The notes: generated by a model from the letters alone, not told the origin. A stretch of DNA of 64,000 bases from Planctomycetota bacterium (GCA_029259635.1 JAJDEU010000028.1:62001-126000), one strand, 5' to 3'. Positions 25,902-34,705 are shown, numbered from the stretch's first letter. Translations and numbers: made by a program.

Positions 25902-26507
25902 CTACCGGGTTTGAATCGGCCGTCGACCTTCGAGAGCGTCTTCGAGGACGCCGCGGTGCAAGTACTCGATCGCGCTCCCAGCGGGCAGTCCGCGAGCCAT
26001 CCGAGTGACGCGCACCTTGGACTGAGCGCGCTCGACGGCCTCGAGCACACACAGCGCCGTAGCCTCGCCCTCCGCATCGGGATCCGTCCCCAGAATCAGC
26101 TCGCGCACGCGACCATCTTCCAGCCGACGGATGAGCTGCGGGATGGAGAGGTGAACCTCTTCCTTTCCGTCGCTCGGATTGAGCGCCCCGAACAAGACGT
26201 GGTAGAGCCCGTTCCAAGCGCCAGAGCGCTCAACGGCTTCCACGTCACGCGGCTCCTCGACGACGAGAATCACATCCCGTGCACGCTGCTCATCGGAGCA
26301 AATCACGCAGGGGTCGGTCTCCGTCACGTTGCAGCACAAGGCGCAGTGCTCCGTCTCTCCGAGCGCGCGCTCAATCGCCAAAGCGAGCTTCCCCGCCTCG
26401 GGATCGCGCAACAGATGGAAGGCCAGCCGCTCCGCCGTTCGTCTTCCGATCCCAGGTAGGTTTTCGAAGCTGACGACCAGCTCTTCCAGAGGCTCGGGGT
26501 AGGCCAT
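25902..26507 (-). CDS. recR: Recombination mediator RecR
   Basis: Part of the RecFOR pathway that loads RecA at single-strand gaps. Helix-hairpin-helix LPGIGRRTAERLAFHLL (17-33), a four-cysteine zinc finger (C55, C58, C67, C70) and a Toprim domain with VEEPRDVEAVE and LGTDPDAEGEATA. 201 residues, normal. It follows ybaB and dnaX on the same strand, the near-universal dnaX-ybaB-recR order, starting 27 bp after ybaB. Confidence 0.97.
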   Translation of the reverse strand: MAYPEPLEELVVSFENLPGIGRRTAERLAFHLLRDPEAGKLALAIERALGETEHCALCCNVTETDPCVICSDEQRARDVILVVEEPRDVEAVERSGAWNGLYHVLFGALNPSDGKEEVHLSIPQLIRRLEDGRVRELILGTDPDAEGEATALCVLEAVERAQSKVRVTRMARGLPAGSAIEYLHRGVLEDALEGRRPIQTR

Positions 26508-26534
26508 TTCGCCGATTCGTCCGCTGAACGACCG

Positions 26535-26858
26535 CTAAAACAACCCGGGCAGATTCATTCCGCCCGTGACACTCGACATATTCTTTTGCCGGAGCGCTTC
26601 CACTTTCGACGCCGCGTCGCGCAGCGCAGCCAGCACGGCGCCTTCGACTTTGGCCGCATCACCCGACGCGATCAGCTCCGGAGAGATCTCGACTTTTTGA
26701 ACATGCAGCTCACCGGACATCGTCACGGTCACCGAGCCATCCGGCGCGCGCCCATCCAGCGAAGCCTGTTTCAGCTCCGTGCGAATCCGATCGATCTCCT
26801 GCTGCATTTGCTGGGCTTGCTTCAGGAGATTGCCCATGTCGCCCATCGAACCGCTCAT
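26535..26858 (-). CDS. ybaB: YbaB/EbfC nucleoid-associated protein
   Basis: Small DNA-binding dimer of the YbaB/EbfC family. The N-terminus MGDMGNLLKQAQQMQQEIDR starts the long helix; the middle carries VTMSGELHVQKVEISPEL and the C-terminus ends GGMNLPGLF, all family-typical. 107 residues. Its ATG overlaps the dnaX stop as ATGA, so the two are translationally coupled; recR follows. Confidence 0.95.
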   Translation of the reverse strand: MSGSMGDMGNLLKQAQQMQQEIDRIRTELKQASLDGRAPDGSVTVTMSGELHVQKVEISPELIASGDAAKVEGAVLAALRDAASKVEALRQKNMSSVTGGMNLPGLF

Positions 26859-28516
26859 TGTGACTCCTCTACTTTTCCGCCGAACAGGCTCGCCACATCC
26901 TCGGTGAATGGGTCTTTCTCGGGCGCCTTTACGGCCACTCGACTTCCGAATTCGATCGCGACTTCCCGCCCGAGCGCTTGAGAAAAAGCACGGGTGAGCG
27001 CGGACTTGTTGCGCTTGCCTTCGACCATGCGTCGATCCGCATCACTGCCCAGTTCGAGGTGAAGCAGCGCTTGAGTTTCCGTCACTTCATCTAATCGACC
27101 GCGAGTCTCGAGAAGCTCGGCCAGCGCGCCGTGCTTTTCCTTGAGAGTCTTCAGGACGAGTTCCCAGGTGTCGCGATTGGTCACCGGCGGGGTGTAGACG
27201 CCACTTTTCGACTCGGTCGGCTGGGCTTGCGGTGCGGGTGCACTCGTCGGCGCTGAAGTCGGAGTCGGAGTCGGTCGTGGTGCCGGAGCGGGTGCGGACG
27301 CTCGAACGGGCTCAGCGGAGGCCGGGGCTTTGGGAGCGGTCGCCCGGACTTCCGAAGGTCCGGACGTGGGCGGCGGCGCCTCTCCGAGACGTGCTTCTAG
27401 GGCGAGCAGTCGGCGTTCGAGTTCCACCAGCGGAATCGAATTCTCCGCGCGGCACAGCTCGAGAAGCGCGAGTTCTAACACGAGCCGCTCGTGCCCCTGC
27501 GACTGTCGAAGACGCCCACGCGCGTGAAGCAACTCCTCCAGCCAGAGCTCCAGGCGATCGTGGCTGAGCCGACTGGATCGCGCGACAATCTCCTCGCTGG
27601 GCGTCGAGCCGAGGATCGGATGGTCTGCGCCGCACAGCGAGACGAAGAGCGTCAGGCGAATTTGGTCGAGCAGGCTCTCGAGCAGCTCGGACTCGCCACC
27701 TCCGACGGATCGGATCGCCGTCATGACGCCCGCGCGGTCGCCCTTCTCCACCAGAGCCAAGAGCTCTTCGATCTCTCGTGCGCCACCCTCGCCGCCGAGT
27801 CGCTCGACATCTTCGAGCGCGGGCTCGTCGCCGACGAGCGCGAGCAATTGGTCGAACAATGAGAGCGCATCGCGCATTCCGCCGCGCGCTCGACGCGCGA
27901 GCTCTTCGAGAACTCCGGGGCCCGGCGTCAACTTTTCGAGTTCCGAAACCTTCGTCAGGCGCCCGACGATGTCGACTTCCGAAATCGGGTCGAGCAAGAG
28001 GACCTGACAGCGCGACAGAATCGTGTCCGGGACCTTGTGCTTCTCCGTGGTCGCAAACAAAAACTTCGCGTGCGCCGGCGGCTCCTCAAGCGTCTTCAGA
28101 AGCGCGTTGAACGCTTCCTTCGTCAGCATGTGAACTTCGTCGATGATGTAGACCTTGAAGCGCGCGCGCATCGGCACGTAGGCCACTTGATCGCGCAGGT
28201 CTTTGATGCTGTCGATGCCGCGGTTGGAAGCCGCATCGATCTCGACGATATCCATCTCCGAGCCGGCGTCCGTCGAGAGACAGCGCTCGCACTCTCCGCA
28301 GGGGTCGGCGGTCGGACCCTTCTCGCAGTTGAGGGCCTTGGCGAAGATGCGCGCCGTGGTGGTCTTGCCCGTCCCGCGCGGTCCCGAAAAGAGATAGGCG
28401 TGCCCAACGCGCTCTTCCTGAATCGCACCACGCAGAATGCCCGTGGTTACATCTTGGCCGGCGACATCACCGAAGAGTGTCGGCCGGTATTTTCGCGCGA
28501 GTACGAGGTAGCTCAT
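26855..28516 (-). CDS. dnaX: DNA polymerase III subunit gamma/tau
   Basis: Clamp-loader motor subunit. AAA+ motifs: Walker A GPRGTGKTT (45-53), zinc cysteines C64, C73, C76 and C79, Walker B DEVHM (126-130), sensor 1 around FLFATTEKHKVPDTI. A Pro/Ala-rich linker (about residues 395-455) joins the ATPase to a C-terminal tau-like domain that ends GGKVEES. 553 residues, so full tau; I saw no obvious frameshift slippery site. ATG at 28516 gives the conserved MSYLVLARKYRP start. Gene order SRP RNA-dnaX-ybaB-recR matches Firmicutes. Confidence 0.97.
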   Translation of the reverse strand: MSYLVLARKYRPTLFGDVAGQDVTTGILRGAIQEERVGHAYLFSGPRGTGKTTTARIFAKALNCEKGPTADPCGECERCLSTDAGSEMDIVEIDAASNRGIDSIKDLRDQVAYVPMRARFKVYIIDEVHMLTKEAFNALLKTLEEPPAHAKFLFATTEKHKVPDTILSRCQVLLLDPISEVDIVGRLTKVSELEKLTPGPGVLEELARRARGGMRDALSLFDQLLALVGDEPALEDVERLGGEGGAREIEELLALVEKGDRAGVMTAIRSVGGGESELLESLLDQIRLTLFVSLCGADHPILGSTPSEEIVARSSRLSHDRLELWLEELLHARGRLRQSQGHERLVLELALLELCRAENSIPLVELERRLLALEARLGEAPPPTSGPSEVRATAPKAPASAEPVRASAPAPAPRPTPTPTSAPTSAPAPQAQPTESKSGVYTPPVTNRDTWELVLKTLKEKHGALAELLETRGRLDEVTETQALLHLELGSDADRRMVEGKRNKSALTRAFSQALGREVAIEFGSRVAVKAPEKDPFTEDVASLFGGKVEESQ

Positions 28517-28621
28517 GACCGGATGGATTCTACTCGGAGTGCGGCAGGCCACAATCTTCCGTAGGTGGAGCAACGCGTGCTCGCCCCCCTTCGGCGCAAA
28601 TTTCGGCCTTCGTCACGGGCC

Positions 28622-28652
28622 AAAAAAAAGAGCGCGCCAAAAAAGAGCGCGC
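28622..28652 (-). terminator. Terminator of the SRP RNA gene
   Basis: On the minus strand AGCGCG, a T-rich loop, CGCGCT, then C and eight T (28629-28622). The upstream arm overlaps the 3' end of the SRP RNA. A six-T run inside the loop may itself cause release. Confidence 0.7.
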
Positions 28653-28762
28653 TAGTGGGCCCGGGCGATCGACACATGAAATCCTGTCCTTAGGGCTGCT
28701 CCGTTCCCGGTCTGACCCGGTTCGAACTGATCTCATTGTCGGACCCGAACCCACTACCGCGC
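28647..28762 (-). ncRNA. ffs: Signal recognition particle RNA (4.5S type)
   Basis: RNA partner of Ffh in co-translational targeting. On the minus strand the conserved domain IV core reads GGGTCAGACCGGGAACGGAG followed by CAGCC: the CCG-GGAA-CGG apical tetraloop stem and the AGCAG side of the symmetric loop are present. The two ends pair over about 19 positions (5' GCGCGGTAGTGGG with 3' CCCACTAGCGCGC, one mismatch), giving the long rod of a small bacterial SRP RNA of about 116 nt without an Alu domain. It sits just upstream of dnaX as in Bacillus and just downstream of two tRNA-Ser genes, perhaps cotranscribed with them. Confidence 0.9.
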
Positions 28763-28789
28763 CCTGATCGAGCAAGACGTCGAGGGTAG

Positions 28790-28880
28790 TGGCGGAGAGG
28801 GAGGGATTTGAACCCTCGGTACCGGGAACCGGCACACACGCTTTCCAAGCGTGCTCCTTCAGCCACTCGGACACCTCTCC
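28790..28880 (-). tRNA. tRNA-Ser(GGA)
   Basis: Minus-strand GGAGAGGTGTCC 5' end pairs with CCTCTCC before discriminator G; CCA is encoded. The anticodon loop is CTTGGAAAG with anticodon GGA, reading UCC/UCU. The long variable arm of a class II tRNA is present. 91 nt. Confidence 0.95.
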
Positions 28881-28932
28881 ACGACGACATCGCCTCGAGA
28901 CAGAAGCCTCGTCGGCGACACCGTATAGGGTT

Positions 28933-29022
28933 TGGCGGAGAGGGGGGGATTTGAACCCCCGGTACCCGCAAGGGCACGCTGGTTTTCGAAACCAGTCCAT
29001 TCAGCCGCTCTGGCACCTCTCC
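28933..29022 (-). tRNA. tRNA-Ser(CGA)
   Basis: Minus-strand GGAGAGGTGCCAGAG 5' end, acceptor 3' strand CCTCTCC, discriminator G and encoded CCA. The anticodon stem-loop CTGGTTTCGAAAACCAG has anticodon CGA (codon UCG). Long variable arm with a GC-rich stem. 90 nt, 52 bp upstream of tRNA-Ser(GGA). Confidence 0.95.
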
Positions 29023-29183
29023 TTAAGAATGACTCGCAGCTTCGGGCTCGGCTCCATCGAGGAGACGCTCAACGCGAGCCTCAGTACCGATCCCACCGAA
29101 ACGATCGATGTCATTCTTGTTTGCGACGCGCGCCGAGAAGGGCGAATGGGAGCCGTGATTCGAAAGAACCTTCGCGCCGAGCT

Positions 29184-29636
29184 CTAGCGCTTGGCGCGAA
29201 AGAAACTCTGCAAGAGCTCACGAGAGGCCTCCGCCCCCACGCCCTCGCTGAGCAGGGCGCGGTGATTGGCCCGCGGATCCGTGAGTACGTTGCCCAGCGA
29301 AGCGCAGGCGCCAAACTTGGGGTCTCGTGCGCTGTACACCACTCGGTCTACGCGTGCGTGAACCAGGGCTCCAGCACACATAAAACAGGGCTCCAGCGTG
29401 CAGTAGAGCGTCGCCCCCGTAAGGCGCGGCGACTCCAAGACACGAATCGCCTCTTGGAGAACGAGCATCTCGGCATGAGCCAGAGGAGTCCCCCGCTCGC
29501 GCGTTCGATTGTGATCCTTAGCGATCACGCGCCCATCCACGACAAGGCAGGCCCCCACCGGGACTTCGTCCTCGGCTCCGGCTTCCCGCGCCTCCAGAAG
29601 AGCAATCGCGATGAAGGCTTCATCGGTTTCACTCAT
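29184..29636 (-). CDS. tadA: tRNA(adenine34) deaminase
   Basis: Converts wobble A34 of tRNA-Arg(ACG) to inosine. Zinc-deaminase motifs HAE (54-56) and PCFMC (83-87); GNVLTD and related positions match TadA rather than cytidine deaminases. 150 residues from ATG at 29636, where the conserved fold begins; the longer upstream frame is not conserved in character. Its substrate tRNA-Arg(ACG) is encoded 111 bp upstream on the same strand. The 161 bp downstream, up to tRNA-Ser(CGA), hold no supported gene. Confidence 0.94.
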   Translation of the reverse strand: MSETDEAFIAIALLEAREAGAEDEVPVGACLVVDGRVIAKDHNRTRERGTPLAHAEMLVLQEAIRVLESPRLTGATLYCTLEPCFMCAGALVHARVDRVVYSARDPKFGACASLGNVLTDPRANHRALLSEGVGAEASRELLQSFFRAKR

Positions 29637-29747
29637 CGTGGCCACGCGTCGTCTACTCGTTCTCAAGGATCCTGTCCGCACGTCGAAAAGCGGAAAATCG
29701 AGGGACCAGAAGTCTCTCGGAACCGCCAGGGTGCGAACACTGAAGGG

Positions 29748-29824
29748 TGGTACACCCAAGAGGATTCGAACCTCTAACCTCCTGATCCGTAGTCAGGTGC
29801 TCTATCCAGTTGAGCTATGGGTGC
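29748..29824 (-). tRNA. tRNA-Arg(ACG)
   Basis: Minus-strand GCACCCATAGCTCAACTGG 5' part; the acceptor pairs with TGGGTGT (terminal G-U), discriminator A, encoded CCA. Anticodon stem CCTGA/TCAGG encloses CTACGGA, anticodon ACG (bases 29790-29788). A34 must be deaminated to inosine by TadA, whose gene follows. 77 nt. Confidence 0.96.
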
Positions 29825-30024
29825 GCACAGAAGGGGAAAGGTTTTAGCGGGTGGGACTCGCCGCTGTCAACCATGGGCGACGGTCGAAACGAGAATGAAT
29901 CGGGGATCTCGGCCTTGGCGAGGAGCGAGTGGATTCCCGCCTCGCGAGGAGTAACCTAGGAGGACGCCCTGGATCGGAGATTGGTCCGGGGGCGCATTCG
30001 CTTCGATACCGGTAAGGACCCCCC

Positions 30025-31047
30025 ATGCAGAGCGCGACCTCCCCCAAAAACCTGATTCGTCTGCGGGACCTTCCGCTCCAAGAACTCGACCTGATCTTGG
30101 AACGGGCCCGCAGTCTCAAATTGCGCCCCTCCCCCAACGAATTCGCGGGGCAAACGGTTGGACTTCTCTTCTTCAGAGGTTCGCTCAGGACGCGTATCTC
30201 CCTGGAAGTCGCGATGCACCAGCTCGGTGGTGACACGATCGAGCTCACGGCAGCCAGTGACTTTTGGGACCTGGAAGACCGGGAAGGCGCGGTCATGGAC
30301 GGGCGAGCCCCAGAGCACGTGAAAGACGCCGCCGCGGTTCTCTCTCGCTACGTCGATGCGCTCGCTGTTCGCACGGCTCCCGGCGCCCGGTCTTGGGATG
30401 TCGATCGGCGCGATGACGAGATCGCGACCTGGGCGCGCTACGCGACGGTCCCCGTCATCAATATGGAGAGCTCTCTCTGGCATCCCCTGCAAGCGCTCGC
30501 CGATCGGATGACACTGAAGGAAGAGTTTGCGGAGACTGCCGGCAAGCGCGTCGCCGTCGTCTGGGTTCACTCGCCCGAGCCGGCCAGCGCTGCGGTCACG
30601 CACTCCTTTCTCGACATGGCCCTGCGCGATCGCATGAACGTCTCGATCGCGCATCCCCAAGGTTACGAGTTGGACTCGGGCGTCATGCGCGGATTGGAAG
30701 AGGTCGCCGCGAAGAAGGGCTGCGAACTGAGGACCGGCCTCTCCAAGGAAGAAGCGGTCGAAGGTGCGGACGTCGTGTACGCGCGTTCGTGGCAATCGCT
30801 CGAGACCTACGGCAACCCGACGCTGGCAGCTAGCCGACTGTCGCGCACGAACGACTGGATGGTCGACCGGAAACTGCTCGACTCCGGTCAATCCGCACGC
30901 TTCATGCATGCCATGCCGATTCGGCGAAACATCGAGGTCTCCGACGAGGTCCTCGATAGCGCTGAATCACTGGTCTACACGCAGGCCGAGAATCGCCTGC
31001 ACGCGCAAAAAGCGCTGCTCTTGCACCTGCTGAAGAAGCAGGCCTAA
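30025..31047 (+). CDS. argF': N-acetyl/N-succinyl-ornithine carbamoyltransferase family
   Basis: Transcarbamylase of arginine synthesis acting on an acylated ornithine rather than ornithine. Carbamoyl-phosphate loop SLRTR (53-57); W81, R116 and the MDGRAPEH block match the acetylornithine enzyme (AOTCase); HPLQ at 153-156; the C-terminus AENRLHAQKALLLHLL matches AOTCase closely. From memory of the literature, Glu92 in Xanthomonas AOTCase versus Pro90 in Bacteroides SOTCase decides acetyl versus succinyl; the aligned residue here is Pro96, favouring succinylornithine. Two oddities: the usual HCLP loop is HAMP (Cys to Ala), and the lysine carboxylated in AOTCase is Glu (NIEVSD). AAGGA lies nine bases before the ATG. 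340 residues, divergent from the tRNA-Arg/tadA pair and followed by dnaE. A 7-bp hairpin (31093-31113) without T-run lies in the 94-bp gap to dnaE. Confidence 0.85.
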   Translation: MQSATSPKNLIRLRDLPLQELDLILERARSLKLRPSPNEFAGQTVGLLFFRGSLRTRISLEVAMHQLGGDTIELTAASDFWDLEDREGAVMDGRAPEHVKDAAAVLSRYVDALAVRTAPGARSWDVDRRDDEIATWARYATVPVINMESSLWHPLQALADRMTLKEEFAETAGKRVAVVWVHSPEPASAAVTHSFLDMALRDRMNVSIAHPQGYELDSGVMRGLEEVAAKKGCELRTGLSKEEAVEGADVVYARSWQSLETYGNPTLAASRLSRTNDWMVDRKLLDSGQSARFMHAMPIRRNIEVSDEVLDSAESLVYTQAENRLHAQKALLLHLLKKQA

Positions 31048-31141
31048 TTCGAATCGACTGACCTTTTGCTCGTGGGCTGACTGACTGGCCCCTTCGCGGT
31101 TTTTCGCCGCGAAGTCCGCACCGTGTTTAGACTGAGTTGTC

Positions 31142-34100
31142 ATGACTGATTCCGGGTTCGTTCACCTTCACGTCCACTCCGAGTACAGCCTCCTGGATGG
31201 AGCGAACCGCATCGGGGATCTGGTGAATAGCTGCGTCGAAGACGGTCAAAAGGCGATAGCGCTCACCGATCACGGCAACATGTACGGCGGCATCGAGCTG
31301 TACGAAAAGTGCACCAAGCGAGACATCAAACCGATCCTCGGATGCGAGGTCTACATCGCACAGGAGTCTCGGTTGCTCCCCCACAGCCGACGCGACAATC
31401 CCTACACGCACCTGACGCTCTTGGCGCGAACGCAGGAAGGTTTTCAGAACCTAATCAAGATGGCCTCCATCTCTTATGTGGAGGGCTATCACGTGCGGCC
31501 GCGAATCGACCGCGAGGTTCTCGAGCAGTACGGGAAAGGAATCACCTGTCTCTCCGGATGTTTGTCGGGCGAGATCAACCGCCTGTTCTTGCGCGACAAA
31601 GAGGCCGAAGCGGAGCGTCTAGCGGGCGAATTGAGAGACATCTTCGGACCGGAACATTTCTGGCTCGAGCTCCAACGCAACGGAATCGAAATCCAAAACA
31701 AGTGCAACGAGTCGCTGGTTCGACTCAATCAGCGCACGGGAATTCCGCTGGTAGCGACCAACGACATTCACTACTCGCGCCACGAAGACTGCGCCGTTCA
31801 GGATGTTCTCCTGTGCATCAACACCGGTGCGAAGCGCGACGATGAGAAGCGCTTCAAGATGGACACCGACACTCTGTTCTTCCGCACCGCCGCGGAGATG
31901 AAGCACGAGTTTCGCGACCTTCCGGATACGGTGCGAGCGACGCTCGATGTCGCCGATCAAGTCGACGTCAAAATCGAGTTCGGGAATTACCACCTACCGA
32001 TCTTCGTTCCCGACACCGACGAGACGCCGGATGAGCTGTTCGACCGGCTTTGCGATGAGGGCATTCATCGGCTCTACCCCACGGAGATGCACGCAAAGGC
32101 ACGCGAACGCCTGGCCTACGAGGTCGGAATCATTCGCGAGATGGGCTTCCTCTCCTACTTCCTCATCGTCTGGGACCTCATCCGATGGGCGCGCGATAAC
32201 GGCATTCCCGTTGGGCCGGGGCGCGGCTCGGCCGCTGGCGCAATCGTGGCCTACTGCCTCGAGATCACAAAAGTCTGCCCGCTCAAGTACGACCTTCTGT
32301 TCGAGCGCTTCCTCAACAGCGCGCGTGTGTCGATGCCCGACATTGACATCGACTTTTGCAAGGAAGGACGCGAGCGCGTACTGACCTATACGCGCGAGCG
32401 TTACGGAGAGGAGAACGTCGCCCAGATCGTGACCTTCGGAACCATGGCGTCCCGAACCGTCGTTCGCGACGTGGGGCGTGTCCTCGACATTCCGTTGCGC
32501 GATGTCGACAAGATCGCCAAAGCGATTCCGAGTGGTCCCGGCTCCCCTCCCCTGGCCGTGGCGGTCGAAAAGGACAAAGACCTCTCTGCCCTACGCGCGG
32601 AGAATCCCGACCTGGCCGAGCTCTTCAACTTCTCGGTCAAGCTCGAGGGCATGGCGCGTCACATCTCGACGCACGCGGCGGGTGTGGTCATCGCCGACAA
32701 GCCGATCGACTCGTACGTCCCGCTCTGCACGAATGACGGCGATGTCGTCACCCAGTGGGCAGCTCCGCAACTCGAGGCTCTCGGGTTGTTGAAGATGGAC
32801 TACCTCGGGTTGCGCACGCTCACGATCATCAGTCGCACTCTCGCAAACATCGAGAGGCAAGGCGGAACCGCGCCCGATGTCGATCACCTGCCCGAGGGTG
32901 ATCCAGCCACCTACAAGATGCTGATGGCGGGCGACACACAGGGTGTGTTCCAGCTCGAATCGGAGGGTATGCGGAAGCTTCTGGCCCGTCTAAAGCCCGA
33001 CGTCTTTGAGGATTTAATCGCCGTTCTCGCGCTCTATCGGCCCGGTCCGCTGGAATCGGGGATGGACGAAATGTTCATCAGGCGAAAGCACGGACTCGAA
33101 AAGGTCGAGTATCCACACCCCGTTCTTGAGCCCATTCTGAACGACACCTACGGCTGTATCGTCTATCAGGAACAGGTCATGTTGATCGCCAATCACTTGG
33201 CGGACTTCACCCTGAACGACGCGGACAATTTGCGCAAAGCGATGGGCAAGAAGAAGCCCGAGATCATGCAAAAGTTCTCGGCGCAGTTTCTTGAGGGCGC
33301 CGTGGCGAAAGGGTGCGCCGCAGTCGCAGCGCAAGAGATCTGGGACAACATCGTCAAGTTCGGAGGCTATGGCTTCAACAAATCGCACTCGACGGCTTAC
33401 GCGCTCATCACCTACCAGACGGCTTACCTGAAGGCGAATCATCGGCTCTCGTTCCTGGCGGCCAACATGTCTTGCGAGATGCAGGACTCCACCAAGATCA
33501 AGGCGCTCATCGATGATGCCAAGCGCAGCGACATCGCCGTACTCCCGCCGGACATCTCGAAATCGGACTGGGAGTTCTCGCCGGAGGGCAGCTCGATTCG
33601 TTTCGGAATCGGGGCGATCAAGGGCACTGGCGAGAAGGCGATCAGCGCGCTGGTCGCCGGGCGCGAGAAGCTGAAAGGAGCGCCGTCGCTCTACAACATG
33701 TGCCAGGAGATCGACTCGACGGAGATCACGAAGTTGACCTGGGAAGCGCTGGTGAAGTCGGGCGCATTCGATCCGACCGGACACAATCGCGGCGCGTTAC
33801 TCGGCTCACTCGAGCTGGCCATGGCGGAAGGAGCGCAGGCCGCCAAGAACCGCAAGTCCGGCCAGTCCTCCCTTTTCGGCGGACCGAGCGAAGAGGAAGA
33901 GACGAGTGATGGGTCGGAGTGCATCGATCCCGCGAAGAGCTACGACCGCCAGACGACCCTGCTGGCCGAGTACGAAGTCCTCGGCTTCTACCTTTCCGGC
34001 CACCCGCTCGAGGAACGCGCGGGCCTATTCCGGATGCTCTCGAACACCTCCTCCCAAGAGATGCAGGACCGAGCTCCCGGGACCCAGGTCATGATGGCTG

Positions 34101-34588
34101 GGCTGATTCTCTCCAAGTCGGAGCTGGTGGTGAAGAAAGGCCGCTCCGCCGGCAAGAAGATGGCTCGCTTCCAATTGGAGGATCTCGACGGCAGCGTCAA
34201 CGTGACCGTCTTCCCGCGAACCTATGAAGAGCTGCGCGAGAAGATCGAGGACGGTGCGATCGTCGTGTGCGTGGGCAAGACCGACGAATCCGAGGAGCCT
34301 GCGATGCTGCTCGACGAGGTGCTTGGGGTCGAGGAGGCCATCGCTCGCTTCGAGGGAGGCTTAGTGATCCAGATCGAGCGAGAGGACCGCGGGCTCCTAG
34401 AGCGGCTCCAAAAGGTCCTGGTACAGCACAAGGGCAGCCGCGTCCTGTTCTTTGACATCGTCGGCGAAGACGACAAGATTCGCCGTGTACGGGCAGCAGG
34501 TGAGTACAACGTGGCGATCACTGCCGAACTCGCTCGCGAAGTCGATGACCTCATCGGTACCGGGCGGGTCGGCTTGGCGCGCTACTAG
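31142..34588 (+). CDS. dnaE: DNA polymerase III subunit alpha
   Basis: Replicative polymerase. N-terminal PHP domain from FVHLHVHSEYSLLDGANRIGDL; the polymerase palm has GPGRGSAAGAIVAYCL and the catalytic PDIDIDF near residue 400; the C-terminus carries the helix-hairpin-helix, an OB fold (VMMAGLILSKSELVVKKGRS) and the tau-binding tail. 1148 residues, a standard DnaE1 without exonuclease insertion, so proofreading must come from a separate subunit. Ends 3 bp before the long palindrome shared with rplQ. Confidence 0.97.
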   Translation: MTDSGFVHLHVHSEYSLLDGANRIGDLVNSCVEDGQKAIALTDHGNMYGGIELYEKCTKRDIKPILGCEVYIAQESRLLPHSRRDNPYTHLTLLARTQEGFQNLIKMASISYVEGYHVRPRIDREVLEQYGKGITCLSGCLSGEINRLFLRDKEAEAERLAGELRDIFGPEHFWLELQRNGIEIQNKCNESLVRLNQRTGIPLVATNDIHYSRHEDCAVQDVLLCINTGAKRDDEKRFKMDTDTLFFRTAAEMKHEFRDLPDTVRATLDVADQVDVKIEFGNYHLPIFVPDTDETPDELFDRLCDEGIHRLYPTEMHAKARERLAYEVGIIREMGFLSYFLIVWDLIRWARDNGIPVGPGRGSAAGAIVAYCLEITKVCPLKYDLLFERFLNSARVSMPDIDIDFCKEGRERVLTYTRERYGEENVAQIVTFGTMASRTVVRDVGRVLDIPLRDVDKIAKAIPSGPGSPPLAVAVEKDKDLSALRAENPDLAELFNFSVKLEGMARHISTHAAGVVIADKPIDSYVPLCTNDGDVVTQWAAPQLEALGLLKMDYLGLRTLTIISRTLANIERQGGTAPDVDHLPEGDPATYKMLMAGDTQGVFQLESEGMRKLLARLKPDVFEDLIAVLALYRPGPLESGMDEMFIRRKHGLEKVEYPHPVLEPILNDTYGCIVYQEQVMLIANHLADFTLNDADNLRKAMGKKKPEIMQKFSAQFLEGAVAKGCAAVAAQEIWDNIVKFGGYGFNKSHSTAYALITYQTAYLKANHRLSFLAANMSCEMQDSTKIKALIDDAKRSDIAVLPPDISKSDWEFSPEGSSIRFGIGAIKGTGEKAISALVAGREKLKGAPSLYNMCQEIDSTEITKLTWEALVKSGAFDPTGHNRGALLGSLELAMAEGAQAAKNRKSGQSSLFGGPSEEEETSDGSECIDPAKSYDRQTTLLAEYEVLGFYLSGHPLEERAGLFRMLSNTSSQEMQDRAPGTQVMMAGLILSKSELVVKKGRSAGKKMARFQLEDLDGSVNVTVFPRTYEELREKIEDGAIVVCVGKTDESEEPAMLLDEVLGVEEAIARFEGGLVIQIEREDRGLLERLQKVLVQHKGSRVLFFDIVGEDDKIRRVRAAGEYNVAITAELAREVDDLIGTGRVGLARY

Positions 34589-34701
34589 CGTGAAGGTGTA
34601 ATACCGAACCCGGTTCAGATCTAAACTTTAGGGCCACTGCAGCTTCGCTGCAGTGGCCCTAAAGTTTAGATCTGAACCGGGTTCGGTATTACACCTTCGC
34701 G
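34589..34701. terminator. Giant palindrome at the dnaE/rplQ convergence
   Basis: Perfect inverted repeat: arms 34592-34643 and 34647-34698 (52 bp each) around a 3-nt loop TTC; after one T/G mismatch, pairing continues two more bases each side. It fills nearly the whole space between the dnaE stop (34588) and the rplQ stop (34706). Either transcript would fold into a 52-bp hairpin. There is no T-run at either base, so it is not a textbook intrinsic terminator; position suggests a bidirectional terminator or 3'-end stabiliser. Alternatives: a mobile palindrome or an assembly fold-back. Confidence 0.7.
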
Positions 34702-34705
34702 GTAT

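Noticed and set aside
26855..28516. Programmed frameshift site in dnaX giving gamma
   Set aside because: No A-rich slippery heptamer with a downstream stem was recognised; only full-length tau is supported.
28789..29187. Plus-strand open frame of 132 codons beginning MAEREGFEPSV
   Set aside because: It runs antisense through both tRNA-Ser genes; the GFEPSVPGTGT wording is the well-known false protein produced by tRNA-Ser. The part after the tRNAs has no recognisable family.
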